A stretch of DNA of 64,000 nt from Oehlia diaphana (Eukaryota > Glomeromycota > Glomeromycetes > Glomerales > Glomeraceae): assembly GCA_003833135.1 (NCBI GenBank), contig QZLH01000230.1:1-64000 (forward strand). The letters are read 5' to 3'. Below are positions 36,913 through 49,776 of this stretch, in pieces; within the stretch, counting starts at the first letter, position 1, and every line of letters starts with the position of its first letter. The notes under the pieces are model-generated. The model saw nothing but the letters and a program-made list of their open reading frames with translations. It was not told the origin of the DNA and did not search any database. The position numbers were made by a program, and so were the translations under genes.

Positions 36913-37124
36913 ATTAATGGATGACTAGGATCAAATATTATTTATTTAGGGAAAAAGTCCTGGACTCCTTGTTTAATCTTCTGATACTGAATCATTCTTT
37001 TACTTCTACCTTGATGGTGTTGGATCATCCTGATTCAGATTCTACCTTCTCATGACTGCCTCCTATACTTCAAAATAGTCCTCCTATTCAGACTGCACCT
37101 TCTAATTATTCTCCTTCTCAACAC

Positions 37125-40100
37125 TTGCTTGATGATTCTCAGGAGCCTTCTGGTTTAATCTCGAATATTTTACCTTCTACAAATGTCTCCTCTCCCTATA
37201 TCGATGTATGTGATCACAAAGTTCAAGAACTTTACTCTGTACATGCACATATTAACTCAAAACTTGATACACTCACTACTCATATAGGTTGTTTTATTAA
37301 ATCTATTACTTGTAATAGATCTACCATGGAAGGAGCTTCTAATGCTTCTTCCAGTTTTCTATATCCCGTAATTTTTCATCATTGTGACTCAATAATTAAC
37401 AACAATATTGATTATGATTCCTTTATGTATAATCTGCCCAACCCTGTAAACCTAGAATTAAACAATAATATTTTAGAACAGTTATTTATTACTCCTCTAT
37501 CATCTGTCCCTCTTTCCTCCCAAACCTTTATTATTGCCACATTTAATATCAATGGCCTTATATTACATGGCCAAATCAAAATCTCTGAACTATCAACCTT
37601 TTTAGAAATGAAAAATATTTCCTTTTGTGATGTCGTTGACACTCATCTTTCCCCTAAATGTATAAAATTCTTGGCCAAACGCATCACAAATTATACTGTT
37701 ATCAGCTTAAATTTGGACATTTTCCATCAGGGCTATGCTTCTGGTGGTATTTCTTTGCTTGTCCATCATTCCATAACCTCTCACATTTAAACTTACCAAT
37801 CACATTCTTCCTGTATTCTCTCAGTTAACTTTTATTTTAAAGGTTCTATTAAATTACAGATTTTTGTGATTTATATACCTTTAACAAATGATCATGTTCT
37901 CAGGACTTATATCATTACTCAACTTACAGAACTTTTAGATGATACTTGTAATCACCATTTCTATCATGCTGTTTGTAAAGATTTCAATATGCATTTGGAC
38001 AAATATTACCCTATTTTCATTAATCAACCACAGACTGCTACTAAATCAATGTACAAATTGATGTACTATTTACTTTCACATAATTGTAAGGAGTATACAT
38101 CTCACAATTTCTCAACTCAATTAGGAATTTACCAATATAATGATCTAATTATTCGTATAGATTATATATGGTCATGTCCTATGCTCAAAGGTTATAGTTT
38201 AATGGCTTCAATTTTTGATGCTCGTGACATTTGCACTTTTGACCACAACTCAGTTATCTTTTATTTTGATGCCTCATTAATCTTTTCATTCACTAAGCGT
38301 ACACGTGCTAAACAATTACAATGTAATTGGCATCAAATTTTTAAATTGGACTCTGTACCTGCTTCTCAATAGGAAGATTTTCTGTTTTGTTAGATTCTCT
38401 TTGTGATGTCTTCTTTGAGGAATTCAATGCTTGGCATTTGAATCGAAAATGTGAATTTCTTCAATTTCAGATTATTAAGGCAGCGATCAAGACACTTCCT
38501 AATAGTCATGTCTCAAATCATTATACTTCCAAGATTCCAAAGAAATTAGATTTGCTCACCCAGGACTACCGTTTCATTACTAAAGTAACTGCTACAATAC
38601 GATCTCTTACCCAAAGATCAGAGGATTTTTCCTTTGCTCATAAAGCTAAATGGTCACATTATCTCTCAAAACTTTCTGCCATCCTTGCTCGTTATAAAAA
38701 TATTTTTATGGATGCTCCTTCTTTACCAGATATGCTCGCTTTTGGCACTTTGGATTCCTTTATTTCTCTATATTCTTCTCTCTCCCATATTTCTAAAACA
38801 TTGTGAGAACTACATATTTTGAAAGAAAAAGAATTTCAAAAAGATTCTATTGCTTCCCATATTGATAAACGTAATGAAAATTTTGAGTCTGATATTTTTT
38901 CTTTTATTCTTTCTAGGACCTGGAGATGTATTATTCTGGATCGTGTATTTATCGATCATTCTACTCAACCGTGTTTGATTACTGATCTCAGAGATATTAT
39001 GTCAGAAGCTATTAATCATTTTCAAAATTATGTTTCCATTAATTTACCATTTACTGGTGAGCCTTTAGCTTTACCTGAACGCTGAGCTAATGCCTATACT
39101 CCTTTGGCCTCAGTTAATGCCTCAATTTATGATTCTTTATTAAATTCGCTTTCTATAGATGAATGGCAATTTACAGTCACATCTATGCCTAATGATAGTA
39201 AAACTCCTGGTCCATCTATAATCTCATATGAAATGTTGAAATATTTGAAACCACATATATCCTCTTTATTATTGAATTTGATTCATTTCTACTTTGGTGC
39301 TGCTGATATCCCTGACTTATGATGGCAAGTTACGGTCTTTTCTATTCCTAAGCCTCATGAATGAAAATGTCAACTCAAAAACACCTGACTTATCATTTTG
39401 CTTAAAGTAATTTGCAAGATTATGGTTAAGTTATTGTACAATCATCTTATCCCAATCCTTGAAAAGAATCAAGTATTGCAAGGTGATAATTTCGCTGGTT
39501 TACCTGGTGGCTCCTGTCATGATCCTATTATCATATTGGAATCTATTATTCACGATTCAGTGGTTAATAATAATTCTTTATAGATTTTATTCTAAGACAT
39601 ATTGAAAGCATTTGATTCTGTGGATCTAAATATGCTTCAATTTGCATTAAAGCGACTAAAATTTCCTGGTACCCTCATCAAGATTTTATTGTCTTTATTC
39701 ATAAATAGATCCAATCAGGTTATAATTGCTTATGAACCTACTTCTTGCTATAGAGTACGTATAGGTATTGATCAAGGTGAGATTATATTACTCTTACTTT
39801 GGATTATTTACATTGATCCATTACTTGTTATTCTAAAATCCTCTATGATTGATCCTTATTCTCTTAACGTTCCAGATCTTCCTATATTACTTTCACCTGC
39901 TCTTGTTTCAGCTCAACTTTTCTATGTTAATAACTTGTTTTTATGAATAATTCCATCTTAATTGCTTCATCTAAGGCTGGGCTTGAACACATACTCTTTA
40001 TTACCGAAGAGTTTTATTATCTCAATAATACTGCTACCAATTACAACAAATATGTCCTAATCACTAACGCTATTGTGGATTGTACTTCATCTGTTAATCT

Positions 40101-40430
40101 GTCCCTGTCACTTTTAATCTAACAATATCTTCTTTGAACTTGTTGAATAAGATTACTATTACACCCATGACCCATCCCTAAACCACTTCTTTTCAGTTTT
40201 TGGGTGTATGGTTTAATGTCAATGCTTCCCACAACTTTATTAAATTACAAATTAAAAAAGAATGTGCTATTTTTGCAGCCATTACTTGACCAGTTAAATT
40301 ATTGGCCAAACAAATTGTTTACTTGCATAATACAGTTCTTATTCTGAAGCTAGAATATCATATGCAAATTACACATTTATCAGAAATTGAATATTCCTTC
40401 GCTACAATACTTATACGAACTTTGGTTAGT
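37125..40430 (+). pseudogene. LINE ORF2 (endonuclease and reverse transcriptase), broken
   Basis: Endonuclease part: IATFNINGL near 37537, VDTHL (usual ETHL), DFNMHL near 37980, IDYIWS near 38157, FDHNSV near 38240. Reverse transcriptase part: KTPGPSIISYEMLKYL near 39200, FAGLPGGSCHDPI near 39490, LKAFDSVD near 39604 (motif A, Asp kept), GIDQGEIILLLLW near 39770 (motif B), and FYVNNLFL near 39920 where motif C should have two aspartates. Multiple stops (38370, 39083, 39319, 39361, 39385, 39583 and others) and frame changes. The 3' third is barely recognisable. Apurinic-type endonuclease LINE; clade not assigned. Confidence 0.75.
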
Positions 40431-40436
40431 TAAGAG

Positions 40437-41648
40437 ATCAAATAATACCATATAATAAATCATCAACATTTAGTTTATAGAAAATTAATTAATAAAGGTA
40501 TATTTTTTTTCATTTTTTTTTATTTTTTTATTTTTTTATTTTTTTATTTTTTTATTCTAATTACCTCTTATCTGTTTTTAGGTCCCAATTCTTTAGCTAG
40601 ATTCTATTTACTTATAAATTTATAAAATAAAATAGACGATTTCTATTTGTACACTAATATGTGTTTGAACACAATTTCCAAAAAAGTAAATTTTTATGCT
40701 GATCATTTAATGTTAAAATTTAACAAAAAAAAAAGTAAAAAAAAGATTGTTAAATAACTCAAAAATAACATTCAAAACCATCTATGATATACTAAGTAAA
40801 CTTGCAAAATAGACTAAAATACACCTAATATATATTTCTTTTAAAGATTTATTTATTAGATTTTTTTTTACAAAATTTTTTTATTGAATCATGTGATATA
40901 TGTTTTAAACACTAGTGTACATTAAGAAATTTTCAATAAAATAATATCATATAATTTAGTATTTAAAAATTGTAAAATTTAATTAAAAAATATAATATAG
41001 TGAAAATAACAAATTTATTATATCACTATCCAATCAATGTTATTCATATCTATCCCATGCTATTATTAATAAAAAATAATGAATATTTGCTATGACATGA
41101 TTCTGAAAAATAGTTTTTCTAAATTCTAAATTTGTGTTCAATTGAAAATCTTTGAAAATGAGAAAAGTAATGTATATCAAGATGCATTTCAACTTTTCAG
41201 TTCAAAGGTACATCTTTTTTTTCATTTTTTTTGTTTTATTCTTTGTTATTTTCATTATTTTCGTTCTAACTAATTTTTCTTTATTTTAGATTCTAGTTTT
41301 TTAGCATTTCAGTTTTTTGGTTTGAAGGTATATCTTTTTTTTATTTTTTTATTTTGTTTTTTTATTCTTTTGTTTTTTTTATTCTAACCACCTCTTCTTT
41401 TCTCTTAAATCTTAATTCTTTTTTTGACAACTTCAGCACTTTAACATTCAGTTCCACATTTTAGTTCTAAGATAGGTTTTTCATTTTTATTTATATTTGT
41501 TTTCTTTTTCATTTTCATTTTATTCTAACTTATTTTCTTTTATGTTCCAGTTTTTTTTTCAGCTACTTTAATGCTTTGGCATTTCAGTTTTACATATAGG
41601 TGTATTTTTTTCTTTTTTTGTTTTCTTTTTTATTTTCTAAATTCATTT
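40437..41648. repeat. Intron-mimicking tandem repeat
   Basis: A copy at 40498-40582 and three to four tandem units at 41200-41650 alternate a 40-60 bp piece (TTTAGCATTTCAGTTT-like) with an 80-90 bp T-rich piece starting GTAYATCTTTTTTT, with TTCTAAC near its 3' end (41264, 41382, 41523, 41633) and ending in TTTAG, CCAG or CTAG. Spacing between branch motifs is 118, 141 and 110 bp. No frame runs through the pieces. 40583-41199 is AT-rich with no feature seen. Confidence 0.6.
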
Positions 41649-42132
41649 CTAGAGTTCCAAATGGATCAGATTATCTGTTTAACCTGACCTGAACTGAAAC
41701 CTAAAATTTTCAGGATTATTATTAAAATATTAAAAAAAAAATGGTTAAACCATTTTTTTTTTGAAATATTGCAATCTACTTTTTTATATTAAAATCATAT
41801 AAAAAGGTGATAGCAATAATACAACCAACTTTTTTTATATAAAATCTATATAAAAATGTGAATTCCGATATCACAATTCACTTTTTATATATAAAATATA
41901 AAATCTATATAAAAATGTGAATTCTAATATTGCAACTTATTTTTATTATATAAAATCAATATAAAATGTGAATTATAATACCATAACTCACTTATATAAA
42001 ATTATAGTTTTAGGTCAACAGGTCATTCAGGTTATATTGATATTATAACCTGAATTGCAATTGCTAAATCTAACCTGATAAATTCAGATCAACCTATCAG
42101 GTTACCTGAATTTGGTCAACCTGTTTTTTCAC
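41649..42132. mobile_element. Hairpin-array element B
   Basis: Starts CTAGAGTTCCAAATGGATCAG, the inverted match of the right end of element A (4194-4214). A zone of ACCTGA/TCAGGT motifs follows, then units TATATAAAATCTATATAAAAATGTGAATT...AATTCAC, then again CAGGTT/AACCTG motifs to about 42130. The right terminal motif is not intact (it fades at AACCTGTTTTTTCAC). Same family as element A. Confidence 0.65.
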
Positions 42133-43491
42133 TGTGCTTTTTTTTACTTTTTTAAGAAAAAAGAGAAAAAAAATGATAAACATGTAATTATTTTTAATGC
42201 GTTATATTATATACTGTAAATATCAAAATCAGTTTTGCGCACTATGTGATTACATAACTGTATATATAGATAGTTTAATCCACATGATTGCAGTGTTTTT
42301 AAATATTTAGATTTAGTTAAATTCTAATCTCAAATTTAATTATAATTTATCAGATTTTTAAAATGCACTTATTTACCATCTAATAATCCTATAAAAATGA
42401 ATCATATTTATTTTTTTGAAATCTTTTTATCATGATGCATTAAATGATAGTAAATTTATATCCCTATTATTAATATATACAGAAGGCAATCAAAAGTATG
42501 CGGACACTTTTATTTTACCAAATTATGCTGAACATTATATATTAATGTAATATAAATTAAACATTATTCTGTACTTACAGTCATAATAAACAACTTTTAT
42601 ACTTCATATTTTTCAGAATTTTTTGGAAATATGAAAATATTTGTTGCAAAATTCTATGATTTATATAGCAAGTATAATAATAAGTTAAAAATTATAAAAA
42701 ATACCATAATTTAGTCATTATTAATTCAATCAATATGTATTTGCTATCATTTGAAACATCTCAATGAGATGAATATAATGAGCTAAAGATCATGAAAATC
42801 CAATCATTGGATCAAAAACTATTCGTACAGAAATATCTAAATGTTAAAGCGTAATTGTATACTGAATATTGATTATGTAAAGATGATATTACTATCATTC
42901 AAATCCTCCCAATGAGATTAATCAAATGAATGTTAAATTATGAAATTTCAATCACTAGATACCCAAATATCTTTGAATGTCCATATAATATTGATTGTTC
43001 TCTATAATATAATATAAATTATTTATAATTATTCAATATTAACCAATCATATATTAATGTAGATTTACCACCATTTAATGCATTATGATAAGAGGATTCC
43101 AAAGAGCTATAATTTATCCTTATAGGTAGTGAGTAAATTCATTTTAAAAATCCAATAAATTTATAAACTAAATTTGAGATTAGAATTTAGTTGAATTTAA
43201 TGATTTATATTCAAAAAGTAATGTAAATGGCAATATTTTTGCTATAGTACTATTATTAAAATTTTTTTCCTTTAACAATTCTAGGTTTTAGCCCTTTAAC
43301 CCTTAAAAATATAAAAATGCTAAATTTGTTTAGAAATATAATAGTTGCAGAAATTATATTAGCATTTTTTTTTTATTCTAAACATTTTTAGTTAAAAATT
43401 TTGAGGAAATATTATTTGAGAAATAACTGATAATTCCCCGATATATATTAGTATCTTTTACTGATTCCGAGACGGGACCACGAATTAACTT
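42133..43491. other. AT-rich spacer with a Tc1-like end
   Basis: No gene seen. At 42486-42512 GCAATCAAAAGTATGCGGACAC resembles the terminal repeat of Tc1/mariner elements (family ends often read CAGTCAAAAGTATTTGG). No matching opposite end or transposase was found, so this is at most a remnant. The remainder is A/T-rich with short ATTCAATCA-type repeats. Confidence 0.35.
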
Positions 43492-45200
43492 TCATTCCAT
43501 TAATTCAGCCAATTCACGTTCTTCCTCTTCAGTTAACAATGAAGAGTTGACTTCTTTTTTAATTGGAATTGATTTTTGTAAGGACTTTTTATTTTCTGTT
43601 TTAGTACGAATATCTTCTTCTTAAAAAATTAAATATTAATAGATTTTAATATATCATTAAAAAATATATCTTCAGTTATCAAAGGATAATTTAATTCATG
43701 TATACCTGCAATGGACCATTTTCTTATAGTACAATCCAAAGAACCTGTATATAATGTAGTTCCTCTGACAGCCATGCAGGCAACTTCATTAAAATGACCT
43801 TCAAATTTATGGATCATGTCCCCATTCTAATAAAAGAATTGATTAATATATATATATATATTAAAATGTAGGAAACTTTCATACAAACCCCGATCTCAAA
43901 AATTCTAATATTCTCATCACGTGATCCAGTGATAACATATGGCCCGATAACCACAAGACATTTAACGAAATCTGGATGTGTTAAAGTTGTATCTGGTTCA
44001 CCAGTCTAAATAATAAATTACCCTTTAAGCATTTATTAGATGATAAAATAGGAAACGATATTTATAAAGTATATTACTTCTAAATCCCATCTTTTTACTG
44101 TTTTATCAGCAGATGCTAAGGTACCATTATAATTATAATATTAGCTTAAATAAAAATCTATTGTAACATAAAAGCCTGAATACTTACCCGTCCACATTTC
44201 TTCATTAAATATTTTCAACGCATATACACTTGTTAAATGCCCTTTAAATACATGTGAACATTCACCTGTCTTTGCATTCCATTTTCTAATATACCCATCT
44301 GATGAAGCAGAAAATAAAAAAGTTTCTGTTTCATCAAGAGCAAGATCTTCTATACCACGAGAATGTCCTTTGAATTTTTGTAATTGTTCGCCGGTTACAA
44401 GATTCCATGAATAAATAAAATTATCTGAGGAACCCGAATAAAGAATTGATGCAAAATGAGAAATTGCTAATGATTTTACAAAATCAGTATGCGCAACAAA
44501 AGTATGAATGGACTCTTTAGTCTATAATTGATCATAAAGCTAAATTAGTTAATGTTATTAATTCTTAAGTTTCAATCCGTCATCTGATTCTTCATTTAAA
44601 TTTTGGTATTTATTATAGGATATCTCAAAAAATGTTTTCTTAAATTATCAATATATATATAAATATAAAAATTAAAATGTAATTACTAAAATGTAATTAC
44701 CAAAATGAAACTATCCGAGATAATAGATTGGAATTCTAAATAATGTTCTTACAAAAATCAATTTATTCACCTTTGTATCCCATTTGATGAGAGTTTTATC
44801 CCATGATCCTGTTATAAGATATTCATCATTATCTTTATACCATAAACCAAGACAAGTAACAGGTCCAGTATGTCCCTTAAAAACTTTAGTAGCTTTTCCA
44901 GTCTAATAAAGAGTGGATTAGCATTGTTGGCAGAAGTTTTATATATTATGTTTCTTATCATACCAATAAGTTTATCCTTTTCGCGATGAAACCTGATTCT
45001 CCAATATAAGCATACTCTGATTCTTCAGCTTTTTCGGACAGTACCAAGCATAAGACTTTAGAAGTACACTCTATTGGATCACCAGCTTTATTTTCTCTTT
45101 TTGCGGTTCGACGCTCTTGGGTTGCCAGATCACTATCAGACTGAAAAAAATGATCAGCACTATTGCCTATTAGTGGTCCAACTGGTGTTTTATCAGTCAT
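43492..45200 (-). CDS. WD40-repeat protein
   Basis: 368 residues from exons 44964-45200, 44771-44902, 44188-44521, 44078-44115, 43889-44005, 43706-43826 and 43492-43619 (sum 369 codons). The N-terminus (MTDKTPVGPLIGNSADHFF) is followed by about seven beta-propeller repeats: GESGFIAKR, FKGHTGPVTCLGLW...WDKTLIKWD, VAHTDFVKSLAI...YSWN, FKGHSRGIEDLAL...IRKWN, FKGHLTSVYAL...VKRWD, LTHPDFVKCLVV...IRIFE, FEGHFNEVACMAV...IRKWS. A Lys/Glu-rich tail ends ERELAELME. A full propeller with no extra domain: a scaffold whose partners cannot be read from sequence. I do not recognise a named orthologue. Confidence 0.85.
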
Positions 45201-45793
45201 TATAATATTAGATATTTATTTTTCCGGAATACTGTCCCAGAGGTTTAAAATACGAATCTTTGATCCATTACGTGCATTAATTATGACCCGGGATTTTCCA
45301 TAGTGTAATACTACTTGCACTTAACTACCCCTTGTTTCCATAAAACGCTCGGGGTCATTTTGGCATTCAAACAATATAAACAATTTTTGCAGTGGATACT
45401 CAACCACTCATGGTTCAATCACCTTAATTACATTAAGTTTTAAACCCATTTTTTTAAATGCTTATACATTTTAATAAATTCGAACAAGAGCTATAAAAAT
45501 ATAGCAAAAGTTATATGCATTGTATCTTAGTAAAAAATTTATATGTATATACTATATAATATTCATATTATATTTTGGGCTTAATACTTTTTAACAATTA
45601 AATTTTTACTAAAAAATGCAGTAAAATTAACCAATTAATATAATTATAAATTAAAAGTTATACATTTTGTAAAATAAAGTTTGATGGCTGGCATTTAATA
45701 AGAAAAAAAGTTATAATTTGGAATTCTATCTTGATTTATTACTTTTTCTATAATCTCAAAAAAATGTAATAAATATATGGGTTTTGTTTTTTA

Positions 45794-45985
45794 TCGCACC
45801 TGCGTTATGTCGCACCCCTATAATATGTTACATATAAAAGTCAAAAATGACCTTTTTGATATATTAAGAAAACTTGTAGAGTGGTCAAAAATAAAATCTT
45901 AACGAAGTCATGTGATCAAAATGATCGACATAATTAATATATAAAAATTACCCAAAAAGGGAGATGCGACATATCGCAGGTGCGA
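45794..45985. mobile_element. MITE with 28-30 bp inverted ends
   Basis: TCGCACCTGCGTTATGTCGCACCCC at the left pairs with the reverse complement of the right end, TCGCACCTGCGATATGTCGCATCTCCC. 192 bp between the ends, no open frame. T and A runs outside the ends hide any target duplication. Confidence 0.75.
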
Positions 45986-46558
45986 AAAAAAACATATTCC
46001 TAAATATATTTAAATAATTCAAATATTAAAATAAGATAATGGGGAAAGTTTGTAAAAAAATATGAGAATATATAAGGAAATAAATCAAATAATAATTAAA
46101 ATAATATTAAATATATTAATCCATAATTTTTAGCAATTATTAATGTTAGAAATCTATACTTGCAATAAATTGTGATAATTAAAAACTTTTAAATTTTAAA
46201 AAATAAAATTTTATATAATTTTAAAAATTTATTATTTAAATAAATTCAGATTAATAAATAGATATTTGATAATTACTAAATCATAATAATAGTAAATAAT
46301 TAATTAGTAAATGGATTATAATAATTTTTTTGTGAAAAAAATTTTATTTTTATGATTTTATATATAAAAAATGTTTTTTAACAATATAAGTATAAACTAT
46401 TTGGATTTCTAGTAGGCTACCAATATAAAAAAGAATGGAAAAACTCTTGTTTAATATACTGCTATGGCTCCAAATACTTTTGACAGTCTAGTAAAACTGG
46501 CATCTTTTAATACTGTACTTACAGTCTATTCAGAACTCTGCTTACTTCTAATAAAGGT

Positions 46559-47105
46559 CTCTAGGAAAAATTTCAAATTTACTAGTAATTTTACCTTACT
46601 TCAATTCTTAATATTATTGGTTAATTGATTTAAAAGGAAAAAAATCATAACAATGCAGTGTAATATTTTCTTTTTTAGATGTAATTTATCTATTTATAGT
46701 AGGATCATTAAATTTTTTTTCTTGGTGATTTTACCTTAGAGTTACAGTGATCTTTATTATAAGTAAGTGGGGTCCTGTCTATTTAGCTGTTTGAAAAATA
46801 TAAATGTAATGCTAATATTTTAAACCTATATAAGAATGAACTTTTGAACCTTAGTATTAGTAACTTGAGGATTCCACTTACCTTTTATAGAAGTTTCTAG
46901 GAAAAATTTCAAATTTATTAGTAATTTTACTAGTAAATTCTATTAGCTAATTGTCTAAAAAGGAAAAAAATCATAATAACTTGGTGTAATATTTCCTTTT
47001 TTAGGTGTAATTTATCTATATATAATAGGATTTTCAAAAATTCTCAATTATAAATCTTACCTTAGGTTTCTGGTGATTTATCTTATAAGTAAGTGGGATC
47101 CTGTG
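46559..47105. repeat. Two direct repeats, about 336 bp apart
   Basis: 46559-46780 and 46896-47105 both start CTAGGAAAAATTTCAAATTTA, share AAAGGAAAAAAATCATAA and TAATTTATCTAT, and end TATAAGTAAGTGGGRTCCTG. A third partial match is at 6587-6615. The ends look like a mobile-element terminus, but the boundaries are not defined. Confidence 0.6.
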
Positions 47106-47487
47106 ACTCTAATATTTTTATTATTACTATGCAATATCTAAAAATTGGCACCATTTGTTTTGTTTTAATATGATTTAAATGAGTTGAATAAATGTAATAA
47201 AATATGAAATTAAAATAGTTATTTATTATACTTATAATAATACCTATAAATATGAAAAGATTTCTGATATTTTTTTTTAAAATTTTGCCAAAATTTGCTT
47301 CATTTATGTATAATGCTGAAACTATTTATAAGTTAAATTTCCATACTTGGAAGAACAGCACCTATAAAGAAACCGAATTTTCGCTTCTTTGCTAACTCTT
47401 TTTAGGTTGAGTTGCAATTTACAACTAACCAATTCGCTTTGTTTAAATCGGTTAACCGGAAAACATATAGTGAATGAATATATTTAT

Positions 47488-47873
47488 TTATTTGCTAATT
47501 AATTTCTTAAAGTCATCCAACCCAGTATTTGAACGTTGTTGTGCTTCATAAAGTCTTCCGCCAGATGAAGTTAATTGAATCGCATCTAATATTGTTCGAT
47601 TTCTAAATTATAAATAAAAAAAAATTTTTGTCCTTAATAAACAAACAAACAAACAAACAAATAAATATACATAAATTTATTACATTGATTCGATAGCATT
47701 CAAAATGCCACGAAGTTCATATAACACGTGAGTTTCATGATCATTAAGGAATTTCTGTTCTTGTTCTTTGGGATTTGAAGTTGACAAACTAAAGGAAATT
47801 CAATCGAGTTTATTGACAAATCGCTCGATAAAGTATATGATAAAGTGAAAAAGTGTTACCTATTAACAGACAT
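47488..47873 (-). CDS. Small 77-residue helical protein, unknown
   Basis: Three exons too short for a simple ORF search: 47860-47873, 47684-47788 and 47488-47602, summing to 78 codons including stop, all with GT-AG borders. The product starts MSVNSLSTSNPKEQEQKF and continues through HVLYELRGILNAIESINRTILDAIQL to QRSNTGLDDFKKLISK. It is predicted to be mostly helical with heptad-like Leu/Ile spacing, no membrane segment and no Cys. The size and layout recall small kinetochore (DASH) or tethering-complex subunits, but I cannot match it to one. Supported by exon structure and codon-phase agreement rather than by family. Confidence 0.6.
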
Positions 47874-48070
47874 GTTTTTTGAAGCTTAGGTTCAAGTTTT
47901 AAAGACGCGAAATCATAACGAATCGATTTCTGTGGCCATATAAATATTTGGTGGCTGGTGTTACGTTTCAAGAAAACAAACAATGAATCAATGAAAAAAC
48001 TAAAAAAAGCCATTCTCGAATTTTTATTACTTAGATTTTTACTTTATATTTTCAACTCAAAAATTTTTTT

Positions 48071-49649
48071 ATGATGACAAAACCAAGAGCGTCTCTCCTT
48101 ACACTTCCTACTGAAACACTCTTTCAAATTATTTCTTATCTTGGTTCTGCACATCTTAAACAACTTTCCCTTACTAATCGTTCCTTATATTCTCTTACCC
48201 CTACTTATCTTTTCAAAACTGTAATTGTTTACAATATCTCACCTTTCTTTTTACAGACGATAGTTCCAAAGTATGGACAATATTTTGGAACCTTGAATAT
48301 TCAAGGTCGAGCTTCTCAAGAGTTTATTGATCAGCTTGGTGCATTATTAGTAATACTAGACGATTATTGTGATCGACTCGAAAATTTTAATATTATTGTG
48401 TTAGAACAAACACCCGGACTGTTAGAATTTAATCCACCCTGTTTCAGTCAAAGTCTACGTAAAAATCGATCAAAATCTTTGAAATTAACTTGCTCTGCAC
48501 AGTTAATTACTTTTTTGGCACCAATTTATTTTCCTTCATTTAAAGGAAATAATTTGGATTCATCAGATTTGGGATTGTTAATACATGCAGTCATTCAATC
48601 AGTATTCTGTTTAAATCATTATACCGAAAGATATGGTTCTCAAATCACAAGAGCCCATTTATCTTTTGAAGGTTTGTCTGATGTTTGGGTATTAGAACTA
48701 TTTAATAATTGTTCATGTTTACAAGAATTAGTTTTAGAAAGAAAATACGTAGACGATTATATTGAGATAACTGATGCTACTTTGGATGGTTTGTGTGCTC
48801 TCTCAAATACTTTGAGATCACTCTCTTTCATTTCGGAATGTGATTGTCCTGTTACAGAGTGTTTCACTCTTGCTGGTTGGAAACAAATGTTATGTAGTAC
48901 TCCTAATTTAGAAAAATTAGATATTTCAGGACTTAATTTGTATTTTACTTCCAATCTATTACCTTTAATTGCTGATCATTATAAATCTCGACATTTATGG
49001 TATGTTTTTTTTTTTAAAAAAAAATTTATTCATTTATTTATTTTATGTTAATTAATTAATTTTTCATTGTACAAGGTTAAAACAAACAAATGTACTAAAT
49101 CATTTACCTTCCCGAAATAAACATGAACAAGAACTCATGAATTTGATATCAATTTGTAAAAACAATTTATTAGCTCTTGAATCGAGTTATATAACAGATG
49201 CTGTTATTAGATGTTTAGCTATGTATTCTCCGGGACTTATTAGATTATGTTTTGATGGTGATTTACTTAATAATAGAAAAATATCTTTAGACATTATTGA
49301 ACAACGTCTTGTAAATCTGGAAACATTTCGTACATGGAATTTATTGCCACGGAAATGGCCTATTGGTCTACGTGAAAGATTTGGAAAATTGAAGAATGAG
49401 TATAACTGTTTAGATGATGCAGATGATGATGATGATGATGATGATGATCTTGAAGACTATCATAACAATCATAAAGATTTTTTACATGATACAAAATTAC
49501 GATACACTAATGTTGATAGCCAAATGCGAAGTCGGTTGCGTCGAAATTCTTCTGTCAGAAAACATAATCGATTAAATATATGGATTATTTTATTAATATT
49601 TTTTTTAATTTTTTATTACTTTACAACTCAGGAGGAAATAAATAAATAA
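48071..49649 (+). CDS. F-box/LRR-like protein with C-terminal membrane segment
   Basis: 500 residues from exons 48071-48999 and 49076-49649. The N-terminus has an F-box (LLTLPTETLFQIISYLGSAHLKQLSLTNRSLYSL, residues 8-43), expected to bind Skp1 in an SCF ubiquitin ligase. Then irregular leucine-rich repeats (LENFNIIVL, LQELVLERKY, LRSLSFISEC, LEKLDISGLNL) that should hold the substrate. A run of nine Asp (coded by GATGAT repeats at 49420-49448) precedes a basic stretch and a last hydrophobic helix (IWIILLIFFLIFYYF) near the C-terminus, so it may be tail-anchored. Met1 and Met2 are adjacent; either may start. Confidence 0.85.
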
Positions 49650-49776
49650 TTTTTATTTTCAGCAAAAAAGTGACTATCTTAAGTAATTAAAGCGAATAAG
49701 CATTTATAATTTCACACGTCTACTTTAAAATATTTATTTCAGTATGTCTTTATGAATATAACGTATTTTATTTTAA

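Larger units (their letters stand above)
33440..40436 (+). mobile_element. Degenerate LINE (non-LTR) retrotransposon
   Basis: A roughly 7-kb plus-strand copy with two decayed frames: an ORF1 with zinc knuckle and an ORF2 with endonuclease and reverse transcriptase regions. Ends are approximate: the 5' flank up to 33757 is non-coding leader, and the sequence after 40436 no longer resembles coding. It is interrupted by a 1-kb hairpin-array element (34614-35611). There is no poly-A tail that I could assign. Not functional. Confidence 0.75.
45201..47487. other. Repeat-rich spacer
   Basis: No gene seen. It contains the promoter side of the WD40 gene (45201-45420), a MITE (45794-45985), a Tc1-like fragment (CTCCAAATACTTTTGAC near 46466-46482) and a pair of 200-220 bp direct repeats (46559-46780 and 46896-47105). 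The remainder is A/T-rich. Confidence 0.5.

Noticed and set aside
42484..46490. Intact Tc1/mariner element between the two Tc1-like ends
   Set aside because: The two end-like motifs differ, lie 4 kb apart with the WD40 gene between, and no transposase frame was found.
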